Shown here one piece after another: positions 18,534 through 27,197 of a stretch of 64,000 nt of DNA. The stretch is taken from assembly GCF_003112575.1 (NCBI RefSeq), contig NZ_BEWC01000002.1, forward strand, positions 1,116,001-1,180,000, given 5' to 3'. The notes below the pieces were generated by a model. That model did not search any database. It was not told where the DNA came from and saw only the letters and a program-made list of their open reading frames with translations. The translations under genes and the position numbers were made by a program. Numbering within the stretch: the first letter of the stretch is position 1; every line of letters begins with the position of its first letter. The DNA is from Streptomyces ardesiacus. Its GTDB lineage: Bacteria > Actinomycetota > Actinomycetes > Streptomycetales > Streptomycetaceae.

Positions 18534-18575
18534 GCCGTACCCCCGATCAGCCCGATCGGGGGTACGGCCGTTTTC
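18534..18575 (+). terminator. Terminator after leuCD
   Basis: A perfect 15-base stem GCCGTACCCCCGATC / GATCGGGGGTACGGC with a five-base loop, followed by CGTTTTC. Classic intrinsic terminator about 70 bases after leuD. Confidence 0.9.
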
Positions 18576-18752
18576 GGATCCTCCCGGGGCCGCCGGTGAC
18601 CGGAGGGACGCACAACTTCCCACGTTAGAGGCGTGGTTGCGGGGGTACTCAAGTTCCCGAGGACCGGCCTCGGGTTGCGCCGGGAGGGTCGTTCGAGGCG
18701 GCAGTTGCCCCCTGCGCAGGCGACAACTCGCCCCAGATGGCACAATCTGTGC

Positions 18753-18983
18753 ATGGAACACGACGGCCAACTCGAGCTCTATACGGCGGTCGCGGTCCGG
18801 CTCAAGGAAGCGCACACAAGAGTGCGCGCACTGCAAGTCCCGGAGGGCGTACGGATGGCGCTGACCCGGAAGCTGCTGGTCATTACGGCCGCGGCCAAAC
18901 ACGATCTCGCCGGTGCGGCAGGGCGCCTGGATCGGTTCGTCGCCGACCTCGACGCGGGCCGTATCCCCGAAGAGGACGGCTGA
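18753..18983 (+). CDS. Conserved small protein of unknown function
   Basis: A 76-residue mostly helical, charged protein (MEHDGQLELYTAVAVRLKEAHTRVRAL, then a basic middle and an acidic C-terminal helix). No domain is recognised. It is placed between leuCD and hupS, a position where I recall a similar small protein in other Streptomyces. A CACAAT -10-like element ends seven bases before the ATG, so the mRNA may be leaderless. With hupS 136 bases downstream it may share the transcript, but this is not clear. Confidence 0.7.
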   Translation: MEHDGQLELYTAVAVRLKEAHTRVRALQVPEGVRMALTRKLLVITAAAKHDLAGAAGRLDRFVADLDAGRIPEEDG

Positions 18984-19119
18984 ACCGGCCGGGCCGCCCG
19001 AGTCCGTTGCGGCACAAGGGTGATTAGCCCGTTTCGTGTTTGATTTGCGGTATATATCTGCCTAACGTGCGAAAAAGCTTGAACACATTCGTTCTGGCGA
19101 TGTCTCCGAAGGGGAAGAC

Positions 19120-19776
19120 GTGAACAAGGCGCAGCTCGTAGAAGCGATTGCCGACAAGCTGGGCGGCCGGCAGCAGGCCGCCGACGCTGTCGACGCGGTC
19201 CTGGACGCCCTCGTCCGTGCCGTCGTCGCGGGCGACCGGGTCTCGGTCACCGGCTTCGGTTCTTTCGAGAAGGTCGACCGCCCCGCCCGTTACGCCCGCA
19301 ACCCGCAGACGGGTGAGCGGGTTCGGGTCAAGAAGACCTCCGTGCCGCGCTTCCGCGCGGGCCAGGGCTTCAAGGACCTGGTGAGCGGCTCGAAGAAGCT
19401 TCCGAAGAACGACATCGCGGTCAAGAAGGCCCCCAAGGGCAGCCTGTCCGGCCCGCCGCCCACCATCTCCAAGGCCGCGGGCAAGAAGGCCGCCGCCAAG
19501 AAGGCCACGGGCGCGGCGAAGAAGACCACGGGCGCGGCCAAGAAGACGTCCGCGGCGGCGAAGAAGACCACCGCGAAGAAGACCACCGGCGCCGCGAAGA
19601 CGACGGCGAAGAAGACCACCGCCAAGAAGTCCGCCGCCAAGAGCACCACGGCGGCCGCGAAGAAGACCGCCGCCAAGAAGGCCCCGGCGAAGAAGGCGAC
19701 CGCCAAGAAGGCCCCGGCCAAGAAGTCGACGGCCCGCAAGACCACCGCCAAGAAGGCCACCGCCCGCAAGAAGTAG
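19120..19776 (+). CDS. hupS: HU-like nucleoid protein with histone H1-like tail
   Basis: A 218-residue DNA-binding protein. Residues 1-93 are a complete HU domain (MNKAQLVEAIADKLGG, TGFGSFEKVDRPARYARNPQTGE). Residues 110-218 are a low-complexity lysine/alanine/threonine tail made of KKTT, KKA and PAKK units, like eukaryotic histone H1 and mycobacterial HupB. In Streptomyces the two-domain HupS is linked to spore nucleoid compaction, whereas HupA lacks the tail. GTG at 19120 follows GAAGGGGAAG. A strong bidirectional terminator lies after the gene. Confidence 0.97.
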   Translation: MNKAQLVEAIADKLGGRQQAADAVDAVLDALVRAVVAGDRVSVTGFGSFEKVDRPARYARNPQTGERVRVKKTSVPRFRAGQGFKDLVSGSKKLPKNDIAVKKAPKGSLSGPPPTISKAAGKKAAAKKATGAAKKTTGAAKKTSAAAKKTTAKKTTGAAKTTAKKTTAKKSAAKSTTAAAKKTAAKKAPAKKATAKKAPAKKSTARKTTAKKATARKK

Positions 19777-19830
19777 GCAGCAGGCAGCGACGAGCAGCAG
19801 CAGGCGAACGGGCACAGGGCACTCACGCGC

Positions 19831-19861
19831 CGGGCCGGACTCCCTCTCGGAGTCCGGCCCG
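19831..19861. terminator. Bidirectional terminator after hupS
   Basis: Stem of 13 bases (CGGGCCGGACTCC and its complement) with a five-base loop, between hupS and the convergent gene at 19897; GTGTTT follows on the plus strand. Confidence 0.8.
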
Positions 19862-19896
19862 CGGCGTGTTTGGGGCCGCTGCGAGCGCCCCGCGGG

Positions 19897-20112
19897 TCAG
19901 AAGGTCTGCAGCGTCACCAGCGTGATCCGGCGCCCTGCGCCCTCGGCCGTGTCCTCGCCCTCGACCTCGATGCGCACCCGCTGCCCGGGCCGCAGCAGCC
20001 TGAGGCCCCCCGCGTCGAACGCCGCCGCGTCGAAGGGCACCGGCGTGCCGTCGTCGAGCAGCACCTGCCCGCTGCGGCTCTCGGGGTCGTACGTGTACGC
20101 GGTCGCCTGCAT
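19897..20112 (-). CDS. Small beta-rich conserved protein
   Basis: A 71-residue protein (MQATAYTYDPESRSGQVLLDDGTPVPFDAAAF to RRITLVTLQTF). The alternating hydrophobic pattern, with RVRIEVEGED, suggests a small OB- or SH3-like beta barrel similar to cold-shock-type folds, but RNP motifs are absent. Unknown function. It lies nine bases after cofC on the same strand and is probably co-transcribed with it. Confidence 0.72.
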   Translation of the reverse strand: MQATAYTYDPESRSGQVLLDDGTPVPFDAAAFDAGGLRLLRPGQRVRIEVEGEDTAEGAGRRITLVTLQTF

Positions 20113-20121
20113 GCGCGCAGC

Positions 20122-20760
20122 CTACTGCCCGGCGATCAGCAGCCGCGCCGCCACCGCGGCCGTTCGGGGGCCCACGCCCAGCGCCAGCGCGGAGCGCAGA
20201 TCACCGCCGGTGTCGACGTCCTGGCGTACGGAATCCACCGCGTCGAGACGTAGTTCCACCGCGCCGGAGGCACGATGGCGGGCCCGTGAATCCGTACCGA
20301 ATGCGGGGGCCAGGGGCAGGCCCGGGGCCACGGCCAGCAAGGTGGTGCCGATTCCTGCCGCGTCCGGGAGAAAAGCGCGCGGGAATTGCCCGGCCGCGGC
20401 CAGGACCCGGGCCAATTCCGCCGGCCGCAGCGCGGGAAGATCGGCGTTGAGCGCGGCCACCGGGCTTTCCGGACGACGTGCCCCCACCACGGCCGCCGCG
20501 TGCGTCAGCGCGGCGTTCAGGCCGCCGCCGGGCTCCTCCCGGACGATGCCCGCGCCGAGCGCCGCCAGCTCCCGTCCGGCCTCCGCGTCGTCCGTGACGA
20601 CTGCCACATCCGCCACCGCCGGGCAGGCCAGCGCGGCCGCCACGGTGTCCTGCGCGAACGCCAGCGCCAGCCCCGGCCGCACCCCGTCGTCCGCGGTGTC
20701 CGCCAGCCTGCTCTTGGCCCGGGCGAGGGGCTTCACGGGTACGACCAAGGTCCACTGCAC
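20122..20760 (-). CDS. cofC: Phospholactate/PEP guanylyltransferase CofC (FbiD)
   Basis: A 212-residue nucleotidyltransferase. It starts with MQWTLVVPVKPLARAKSRLA, the CofC signature, and carries LNADLPALRP near residue 105 and FGTDSRARHRASGA near 165. It makes the guanylylated phosphoenolpyruvate (or phospholactate) used to build the side chain of the deazaflavin cofactor F420. The other F420 genes (fbiA, fbiB, fbiC) are not in the window. GTG start at 20760. It is divergent from plsC, with 143 bases between the starts. Confidence 0.9.
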   Translation of the reverse strand: MQWTLVVPVKPLARAKSRLADTADDGVRPGLALAFAQDTVAAALACPAVADVAVVTDDAEAGRELAALGAGIVREEPGGGLNAALTHAAAVVGARRPESPVAALNADLPALRPAELARVLAAAGQFPRAFLPDAAGIGTTLLAVAPGLPLAPAFGTDSRARHRASGAVELRLDAVDSVRQDVDTGGDLRSALALGVGPRTAAVAARLLIAGQ

Positions 20761-20903
20761 GAGGGTTCCGTCCTTCTCTCGTCGCCGTCATTGTCACCTG
20801 CGAGACCTGGCGGTTCACTCTTCGGGGCGTACGGTGTTCTCGACAGACGGACGGCCCGGGGCGACACTTGTCCGGCCCCAGGCCCAGGAGGAAAGGTGTC
20901 AGC

Positions 20904-21701
20904 GTGCCCCGCCGCAGAATCGGCTTCTGGTACCGCTTGGCCGCGGTGATCTGCAAACCGCCGCTGGTGGTTCTGATCAAGCGGGACTGGCGGGGAATGG
21001 AGAACATTCCGGCCGAGGGCGGATTTATCACCGCCGTGAACCACAATTCGCACGTCGACCCCTTCGCGTACGCGCACTACCAGTACAACACCGGACGTGT
21101 CCCGCGATTCCTGGCGAAGAGCGGCCTTTTCAAGAAGGGCTTCGTCGGCGCCGCGATGCGGGGGACCGGGCAGATCCCCGTCTACCGCGAGAGCACGGAC
21201 GCGCTGAGCGCCTTCCGCGCCGCGATCGACGCCGTCGAGCGCGGCGAGTGCGTCGCGTTCTACCCCGAGGGCACCCTCACCCGCGACCCGGACGGCTGGC
21301 CGATGACCGGCAAGACCGGTGCCGCGCGCGTCGCCCTGCAGACCAAGTGCCCGGTGATCCCGGTCGCCCAGTGGGGCTGCAACGAACTGCTGCCGCCGTA
21401 CGCCAAGAAGCCGAACCTCCTGCCGCGCAAGACCCACCAGGTGCTCGCCGGCCCGCCGGTGGACCTGTCGCGGTTCTACGGCAGGGAGATGACCGCGGAG
21501 GTGCTGAAGGAGGCCACCGAGGTCATCATGGCCGCCGTCACCCGCCAGCTCGAGGAGATCCGCGGGGAGAAGGCACCCGAGACCCCCTACGACCCGCGCC
21601 GCGAGCGGATCGAACAGCGGCGCCGCACGCAGGCGCAGGCGCAGGCGCAGTCGGCGCCGCCACGGACGCACGGAACGCAGGCAGAAGGGCAGAGCACGTG
21701 A
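20904..21701 (+). CDS. plsC: 1-acylglycerol-3-phosphate acyltransferase family protein
   Basis: A 265-residue membrane-associated acyltransferase. The catalytic NHxxHxD block is NHNSHVDPF near residue 46, and the phosphate-binding block is FYPEGTLTRD near 116. A hydrophobic stretch at residues 8-24 may anchor it. It probably acylates lysophosphatidate in phospholipid synthesis. GTG at 20904 is 12 bases from AGGAGG; the in-frame start at 20868 has no such site. The C terminus is a Gln/Ala-rich disordered tail. The stop overlaps the start of gpsA, which makes the glycerol phosphate backbone, so the pair is functionally linked. Confidence 0.92.
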   Translation: MPRRRIGFWYRLAAVICKPPLVVLIKRDWRGMENIPAEGGFITAVNHNSHVDPFAYAHYQYNTGRVPRFLAKSGLFKKGFVGAAMRGTGQIPVYRESTDALSAFRAAIDAVERGECVAFYPEGTLTRDPDGWPMTGKTGAARVALQTKCPVIPVAQWGCNELLPPYAKKPNLLPRKTHQVLAGPPVDLSRFYGREMTAEVLKEATEVIMAAVTRQLEEIRGEKAPETPYDPRRERIEQRRRTQAQAQAQSAPPRTHGTQAEGQST

Positions 21702-22708
21702 GCAAGCCGGTCAAGGCGGCCGTCTTCGGCACCGGATCCTGGGGCACCGCCTTCGGCACGGTCCTCGCCGACGCGGGCTGCGACGTCACCCTGTGGGGCC
21801 GTCGCGCCGCGCTCGCCGACGCCGTCAACTCCACCCGCACCAACCCGGACTACCTGCCGGGCGTGGAACTCCCCGAGAACCTGCGGGCCACCACCGACGC
21901 CGCCGAGGCCGCGCGGGACGCCGACTTCACCGTCCTCGCCGTCCCCTCCCAGACGCTGCGCGCGGGACTCGCCGACTGGACGCCGCTGCTGGCGCCCGGC
22001 ACCGTCCTGGTCTCGCTCATGAAGGGCGTCGAACTCGGCTCCGCGATGCGGATGAGCGAGGTGATCGGGGACGTCGCCAAGGTCGGCCCCGAGCGCATCG
22101 CCGTGGTCACCGGCCCCAACCTGGCCCGCGAGATCGCCTCCCGCATGCCCGCGGCCGCCGTCGTCGCCTGCCCCGACGAGTCCGTCGCCCAGCGGCTCCA
22201 GACCGCCTGCCACACACCGTACTTCCGCCCCTACACCAACACCGACGTCGTCGGCTGCGAACTGGGCGGCGCCGTGAAGAACGTGATCGGCCTCGCCGTC
22301 GGCATCGCGGACGGCATGGGCCTGGGCGACAACGCCAAGGGCTCGCTCATCACCCGTGGCCTCGCCGAGACCACCCGCCTCGGGGTCGCGCTCGGCGCCG
22401 ACCCGCTGACCTTCTCCGGACTCGCCGGGCTCGGCGACCTGGTGGCGACCTGCTCCTCGCCGCTGTCGCGCAACCACACCTTCGGCACCAACCTCGGCAA
22501 GGGCATGACGCTGGAGGAGACCATCGCGGTCACCAAGCAGACCGCCGAGGGCGTCAAGTCCTGCGTGTCCGTGCTGGACCTGGCCCGCAGGCACGGCGTC
22601 GACATGCCGATCACCGAGACGGTCGTCGCCATCGTGCACGAGGGCAAGTCCCCGGTGGTCGCGGTGAAGGAACTGATGTCGCGCAGCGCGAAGCCGGAAC
22701 GACGCTGA
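21698..22708 (+). CDS. gpsA: Glycerol-3-phosphate dehydrogenase [NAD(P)+]
   Basis: A 336-residue enzyme that reduces dihydroxyacetone phosphate to sn-glycerol 3-phosphate for lipid synthesis. It shows the N-terminal Rossmann motif FGTGSWGTAF, the block GPNLAREIA, the catalytic lysine region GGAVKNVIGLAVGI near residue 195, and GLGDLVATCSSPLSRNHTFG. The GTG start overlaps the plsC stop by four bases. ddl follows after 92 bases in the same direction. Confidence 0.97.
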   Translation: MSKPVKAAVFGTGSWGTAFGTVLADAGCDVTLWGRRAALADAVNSTRTNPDYLPGVELPENLRATTDAAEAARDADFTVLAVPSQTLRAGLADWTPLLAPGTVLVSLMKGVELGSAMRMSEVIGDVAKVGPERIAVVTGPNLAREIASRMPAAAVVACPDESVAQRLQTACHTPYFRPYTNTDVVGCELGGAVKNVIGLAVGIADGMGLGDNAKGSLITRGLAETTRLGVALGADPLTFSGLAGLGDLVATCSSPLSRNHTFGTNLGKGMTLEETIAVTKQTAEGVKSCVSVLDLARRHGVDMPITETVVAIVHEGKSPVVAVKELMSRSAKPERR

Positions 22709-22800
22709 GCGACGCCGCCCGGGGCCCGGCCGGACCCGGGCGCCACGCGGCCCCGCCGACGCTGTCTCACGGCACACCGGGCGGGTACTCTCAACGCGAT

Positions 22801-23970
22801 ATGAGCACCGAGAACCTCCCCCAGAGCCCTGAGACGAGCCCTCAGCGGCCGCCGCGCAAGCCGCGTGTGGCCGTCGTGTTCGGCGGGCGCAGCTCCGAAC
22901 ACGGGATCTCCGTGGTCACCGCCGGCGCCGTCCTCGCGGCCATCGACCGGACGCGCTACGACGTCCTGCCGATCGGCATCACCCGGGACGGCCGCTGGGC
23001 CCTCACCGCCGACGAACCGGAACGCATGGCGATCACCGAACGCCGTACGCCCGACGTCGAGGAACTGGCCGAGTCGACCGAGGGCGGCGTGCTGCTGCCC
23101 GTCGACCCCGCCAACCGCGAGGTCGTCTACAGCGAACCCGGTTCGGTGCCCAAGGCGCTCGGCGAGGTCGACGTCGTCTTCCCGGTGCTGCACGGTCCCT
23201 ACGGCGAGGACGGCACCCTCCAGGGCCTGCTGGAGCTGTCCGGCGTGCCCTACGTCGGCGCGGGCGTGCTCGCCTCGGCCGTCGGCCAGGACAAGGAGTA
23301 CATGAAGGCGGTCTTCGCCTCCTACGGGCTCAAGGTCGGCCCGTACGTGGTGGTCCGGCCCCGGGAGTGGAAGCAGGACCGTTCCGGCGCCCGCAGGAAG
23401 ATCGTGGACTTCGCCGGGGAGCACGGCTGGCCGCTGTTCGTGAAGCCCGCGCGCGCGGGTTCCTCGATCGGCATCACCAAGGTCGACGACCTCTCCGGCC
23501 TCGACGAGGCGATCGAGGAGGCCCGGCGCCACGACCCGAAGATCCTGGTCGAGGCGGCGCTGCGGGGCCGGGAGATCGAGTGCGGGGTGCTGGAGTTCGA
23601 GGACGGCCCCCGGGCCTCCGTCCCGGCCGAGATCCCGCCGCCCTCGGAGCACGCGTACTACGACTTCGAGGCCAAGTACATCGACTCCACCCCCGGCATC
23701 GTGCCGGCGCCGCTCGACGCCGAGGAGACCGCCGAGGTCCAGCGGCTGGCGGTGGCGGCCTTCGACGCGGCCTCCTGCGAGGGGCTGGTGCGCGCGGACT
23801 TCTTCCTCACCGAGGACGGCGAGTTCGTCATCAACGAGATCAACACCATGCCCGGCTTCACGCCGATCTCCATGTACCCGCAGATGTGGCAGGCCAGCGG
23901 CGTGAGCTACCCGGAGCTGGTGGACCGGCTGGTCCAGGCGGCGCTGCGGCGGTCCACGGGACTGCGCTGA
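22801..23970 (+). CDS. ddlA: D-alanine-D-alanine ligase
   Basis: A 389-residue ATP-grasp ligase that joins two D-alanines for peptidoglycan. Marks are VVFGGRSSEHGISVVTAG near residue 25, LHGPYGEDGTLQG near 137, FVKPARAGSSIGITKV near 212, and the metal-binding INEINTMPGFTPISMYP near the C terminus. The YG of HGPYGEDG is the tyrosine-containing loop of the D-Ala-D-Ala type rather than a D-Ala-D-Lac ligase. ATG at 22801. A hairpin follows. Confidence 0.97.
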   Translation: MSTENLPQSPETSPQRPPRKPRVAVVFGGRSSEHGISVVTAGAVLAAIDRTRYDVLPIGITRDGRWALTADEPERMAITERRTPDVEELAESTEGGVLLPVDPANREVVYSEPGSVPKALGEVDVVFPVLHGPYGEDGTLQGLLELSGVPYVGAGVLASAVGQDKEYMKAVFASYGLKVGPYVVVRPREWKQDRSGARRKIVDFAGEHGWPLFVKPARAGSSIGITKVDDLSGLDEAIEEARRHDPKILVEAALRGREIECGVLEFEDGPRASVPAEIPPPSEHAYYDFEAKYIDSTPGIVPAPLDAEETAEVQRLAVAAFDAASCEGLVRADFFLTEDGEFVINEINTMPGFTPISMYPQMWQASGVSYPELVDRLVQAALRRSTGLR

Positions 23971-24009
23971 CGCCTCCCGGCCCGCCGCGCATCCGTTCCG
24001 TCCACCGTG

Positions 24010-24041
24010 GAGAAGGCGATCCCCTGGGGGGTCGCCTTCTC
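24010..24041. terminator. Hairpin between ddlA and the AsnC-type gene
   Basis: GAGAAGGCGA / TCGCCTTCTC ten-base stem enclosing a G/C-rich inner part, 40 bases after ddlA. It separates two convergent genes and could act on both strands. Confidence 0.65.
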
Positions 24042-24082
24042 GCAGTATGATCAGCGGGTTTTCAGGGCGGGTGGAGAGGGCG

Positions 24083-24316
24083 CTAGAGATGGACGACCGG
24101 ACAGGTCAGCGTGCGGGTGATGCCGTCCACTTGCTGGACCCTGGCGACCACCATGCGACCCAGTTCGTCGACGGTGTCGGACTGCGCGCGGACGATGACG
24201 TCGTAGGGTCCTGTCACGTCCTCGGCCTGGATCACTCCAGGGAGCTTGCTGATCGTCTCGGCGACGGTCGACGCCTTGCCGACCTCCGTCTGGATCAGGA
24301 TGTACGCCTGTACCAC
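24083..24316 (-). CDS. Stand-alone Lrp/AsnC ligand-binding (RAM) domain protein
   Basis: A 77-residue protein that is only the C-terminal regulatory (RAM) domain of the Lrp/AsnC family, starting VVQAYILIQTEVGKAS and containing LPGVIQAEDVTGPYDVIVRAQ. There is no DNA-binding helix-turn-helix. Such single-domain proteins assemble into ring-shaped oligomers and bind amino acids; they may modulate full-length Lrp proteins. GTG at 24316 with GGAGG seven bases upstream. The gene points away from thiL. Confidence 0.88.
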   Translation of the reverse strand: MVQAYILIQTEVGKASTVAETISKLPGVIQAEDVTGPYDVIVRAQSDTVDELGRMVVARVQQVDGITRTLTCPVVHL

Positions 24317-24566
24317 GGAACCTCCAGAGCGGCCACGAGGATCATGTGGGGAAAAGGAACGCCACGGTATCGCGTAGCCGCTCTCCGCGGGGAGACCCGC
24401 GGGCCGAGGGCCTCCGCGTCGGGGTGCCGGAGGGACACGAGTTGACGATCACGCCGACCGCGGCGACGGTCACGTCGACCGTAACGAGGACAGGCACGAC
24501 GCGCGACCGGGCACGGGCACGGTCGCGGGCACGGACAGGGACCGGGACGGAAGGGGAGCCAAGGCG
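24317..24566. other. Intergenic region before thiL with GGGCAC repeats
   Basis: 250 bases without a credible gene. The stretch near 24500-24555 is a degenerate tandem of GGGCAC/GGGACG units. No thiamine pyrophosphate riboswitch core was recognised despite thiL-thiD downstream. GGGGAG, about ten bases before the thiL ATG, is the ribosome binding site. Confidence 0.5.
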
Positions 24567-25535
24567 ATGAAGGGCACTGTTGGTGAGCTGGGGGAGTTCG
24601 GGCTCATCAGGGAGCTCACCTCCCGTCTCACCACCACCCCCGCGGTCCGGGTCGGACCCGGCGACGACGCCGCGGTGGTGGCCGCGCCCGACCGCAGGGT
24701 GGTCGCCAGCACCGACATCCTCGTCGAGGGGCGGCACTTCCGCCGGGACTGGTCCACCGCGTACGACGTGGGCCGCAAGGCGGCGGCGCAGAACCTGGCC
24801 GACATCGCCGCCATGGGAGCCGTGCCGACCGCGCTGCTGCTCGGCCTGGTCGTCCCCGCCGAACTGCCGGTGACCTGGCCGACGGAGCTGATGGACGGGC
24901 TGCGCGACGAGTGCCAGGTCGCGGGCGCCTCCGTGGTCGGCGGCGACGTGGTGCGCGGCGACACCATCACCGTCTCCATCACCGCCCTCGGCGACCTGCG
25001 CAACCAGGAGCCCGTCACCCGGGCCGGCGCCCAGCCCGGCGACCTCGTCGCGGTGACCGGCTGGCTGGGCTGGTCCGCCGCCGGGTTCGCCGTCCTCTCC
25101 CGCGGCTTCCGGTCGCCGCGTGCCTTCGTCGAGGCCCACCGCCGCCCCGAGCCGCCCTACCACGCCGGTCCGGCCGCCGCGGGCCTCGGCGCCACCGCCA
25201 TGTGCGACGTGAGCGACGGCCTCATCGCCGACCTCGGACACATCGCGGAGGCCAGCAAGGTCCGCATCGACGTCCGCTCCGGGCAGATCGACATCCCGAC
25301 CCAGATGAACGACATCGGGCAGGCCGTCGGCGTCGACCCCATGCAGTGGGTGCTCACCGGGGGCGAGGACCACGCGATCGTGGCGACCTTCCCGCCGGAC
25401 GTGAAACTGCCCGCCCGCTGGAAGGTCATCGGCGAGGTCCTCAACCCCTCCGCGCTGCCCCAGGTCACCGTGGACGGGGCGCCGTGGACCAGCAAGGGCG
25501 GCTGGGACCACTTCGCCGGGGACGTGGAGTCGTGA
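24567..25535 (+). CDS. thiL: Thiamine-monophosphate kinase
   Basis: A 322-residue enzyme that phosphorylates thiamine monophosphate to the active diphosphate. Family marks: [16 protein letters not shown] at the start, [10 protein letters not shown] near residue 29, [16 protein letters not shown] near 48, [23 protein letters not shown] and the C-terminal [16 protein letters not shown] at 24567. The stop overlaps the thiD start (GTGA), so the two thiamine genes are translationally coupled. Confidence 0.96.
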   Translation: MKGTVGELGEFGLIRELTSRLTTTPAVRVGPGDDAAVVAAPDRRVVASTDILVEGRHFRRDWSTAYDVGRKAAAQNLADIAAMGAVPTALLLGLVVPAELPVTWPTELMDGLRDECQVAGASVVGGDVVRGDTITVSITALGDLRNQEPVTRAGAQPGDLVAVTGWLGWSAAGFAVLSRGFRSPRAFVEAHRRPEPPYHAGPAAAGLGATAMCDVSDGLIADLGHIAEASKVRIDVRSGQIDIPTQMNDIGQAVGVDPMQWVLTGGEDHAIVATFPPDVKLPARWKVIGEVLNPSALPQVTVDGAPWTSKGGWDHFAGDVES

Positions 25536-26329
25536 GGCCGCCCCTGGTCCTCACCGTGGCGGGCTCCGACTCCGGCGGCGGCGCCGGGATCCAGGCCGAC
25601 CTGAAGACGATGCTCGCCCTCGGCACCCACGGCATGAGCGTCCTCACCGCGGTCACCGCGCAGAACTCCCGCGGCGTGCTGGGCGCCTGGGAGCTGCCCG
25701 TGGACGCGGTCCGGGCCCAGTACCGCGGCGTCGTGGACGACATCGGCGTCCAGGCGGTCAAGACCGGCATGCTCTCCTCGGCCGAACTGGTCGAGACCGT
25801 CGCCGAGTTGCTCGCCGGCACCGACGCGCCCGCCGTCGTGGACCCGGTCGGCGTCTCCAAGCACGGGGACGCGCTGCTCGCCGCCTCCGCCCTGGACTCG
25901 GTGCGCACCAGGCTCCTCCCGGTCGCCACCGTCGCTACGCCCAACCTCGACGAGGTCGCCCAACTCACCGGCGTGCGCGTCGAGTCCGAGTCCGACCTGC
26001 GCCGGGCCGCGGACGCCGTCCTCGCGTACGGGCCGCGCTGGGTGCTGATCAAGGGCGGCCACCTGGCCGGCGACGCCGTCGACCTGCTCACCAACGGCAC
26101 CGAGGAACACTGGCTGCGCGCCCCCCGCCTCGACAACCGCCACACGCACGGCACGGGCTGCACCCTCGCCTCGGCCGTGGCCTGCGGGCTGGCCAAGGGC
26201 CGGTCGGTGCCGGAGGCGGTGACGGCGGCCAAGGAGTACGTCACCGGGGCGATCGCGGCGGGGTTCCCCCTCGGCGATGGCATCGGACCCGTCGACCACG
26301 GCTGGGCACTCGGGCGGGACACTCCCTGA
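25532..26329 (+). CDS. thiD: Hydroxymethylpyrimidine (phosphate) kinase
   Basis: A 265-residue ribokinase-fold kinase that phosphorylates the pyrimidine precursor of thiamine. It opens with [21 protein letters not shown], carries [20 protein letters not shown], and ends with the anion-hole and base block [14 protein letters not shown] near residue 207. It overlaps thiL by four bases. Confidence 0.96.
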   Translation: MRPPLVLTVAGSDSGGGAGIQADLKTMLALGTHGMSVLTAVTAQNSRGVLGAWELPVDAVRAQYRGVVDDIGVQAVKTGMLSSAELVETVAELLAGTDAPAVVDPVGVSKHGDALLAASALDSVRTRLLPVATVATPNLDEVAQLTGVRVESESDLRRAADAVLAYGPRWVLIKGGHLAGDAVDLLTNGTEEHWLRAPRLDNRHTHGTGCTLASAVACGLAKGRSVPEAVTAAKEYVTGAIAAGFPLGDGIGPVDHGWALGRDTP

Positions 26330-26673
26330 GCCGCATGCCGGTGGCCGCCCCTCCGGCAGCCGCTTGACGCACCCAGCCGCCAGACGGTGGCTGAGCAGCC
26401 GGTACGTGCGGTTCCGGCCGGTCGCGCGGATGCGCGGGCAGGCACCCGGCGGAAGCGACGCCGGCGCGGTGAGCACGGCGGGCGGGATCCGCCCGCCGTC
26501 GGCGAGGGGCGCCGGCTCGACGAAGCGGGCCTCGTCCGGGGGGCGAGGTGTCTCCGGGCGTGCGTCGGCCGCGGGGCGGTGACGCGGGCCTGCCCGGCGT
26601 CCCGGCCGACGCGCCGGGTGAGCCGGGCGGGCCGCCTCGGCCGACGCGGGGCGACGGCGGCGGTGGACACGGC
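26330..26673. other. Gene-free region between thiD and rpmB
   Basis: About 340 bases, very G/C-rich, with no frame that has both a ribosome binding site and a recognisable protein. Open frames on both strands here are Arg/Pro/Gly-rich and look like composition artefacts. It could be the remnant of a lost gene, but I see nothing to name. Confidence 0.4.
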
Positions 26674-26704
26674 AAAAAGCCGGCCCACACGAGGTGGACC
26701 GGCT
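26674..26704 (-). terminator. Terminator of rpmB
   Basis: On the minus strand the stem AGCCGGTCCAC / GTGGGCCGGCT (one mismatched or G-U pair) is followed by TTTT. It lies 43 bases after the rpmB stop. Confidence 0.85.
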
Positions 26705-26747
26705 CCCTACAGCGGACCAGGCAGTGGCCGCGCGCTCAGCTGATGCG

Positions 26748-26933
26748 TCAGCGCGAGACCTTGCCGGCCTTGATGCACGAGGTGCAAGCGTTCACGCGCT
26801 TCGGCGTCCCGCCCACCACGGTACGCACACGCTGGATGTTCGGGTTCCAGCGACGGGGCGTACGGCGGTGCGAGTGCGAGATGTTGTTGCCGAAGCCCGG
26901 CCCCTTGCCGCAGACGTCGCAGTTGGCAGCCAC
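26748..26933 (-). CDS. rpmB: 50S ribosomal protein L28 (zinc-binding form)
   Basis: A 61-residue L28. It has two Cys pairs, CDVCGKG near residue 5 and CTSC near 50, which make the zinc-ribbon (C+) form. Streptomyces usually also carry zinc-free paralogues used under zinc starvation. GTG start at 26933 with GGAG upstream. It stands alone, divergent from the fakA operon, with a good terminator. Confidence 0.96.
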   Translation of the reverse strand: MAANCDVCGKGPGFGNNISHSHRRTPRRWNPNIQRVRTVVGGTPKRVNACTSCIKAGKVSR

Positions 26934-27197
26934 GGGTCACTCCAAAGACTTCAGATGCACTTACGGTTGATCCCGGCATGCCGGGATCAAGCTCTCGGAC
27001 TCGCGAACGGGCCGGGATCTGAGTGGCGGTGCCAGGGGAGAGCCCGATCGGGATCGGGCAACCGGAGCAGCATACAACGGCTGCTCCCGTACAACGAAAC
27101 TACCACGGCAGCTCAGGGGCCCGTCCCGGCCCTCTTCCGCCGGCCGGCGCCCCAAGGTCTACGCTGCCAGCCACGTCCGCACTCCAGGGAGGCGCAG
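26934..27197. promoter_or_regulatory. Divergent promoter region rpmB / fakA
   Basis: 264 bases that must hold the two outward promoters. The stretch 27070-27115 is AT-richer than the surroundings. A palindromic ATCCCGGCATGCCGGGAT lies at 26971-26988; function unknown. Confidence 0.5.

Noticed and set aside
24317..24566. TPP riboswitch before thiL
   Set aside because: No CTGAGA or GAACCTGATC-like core elements were found; the region is GGGCAC-repeat sequence.
26277..26743. Possible genes between thiD and rpmB
   Set aside because: All frames are Arg/Pro/Gly-rich, lack ribosome binding sites and show no domain.
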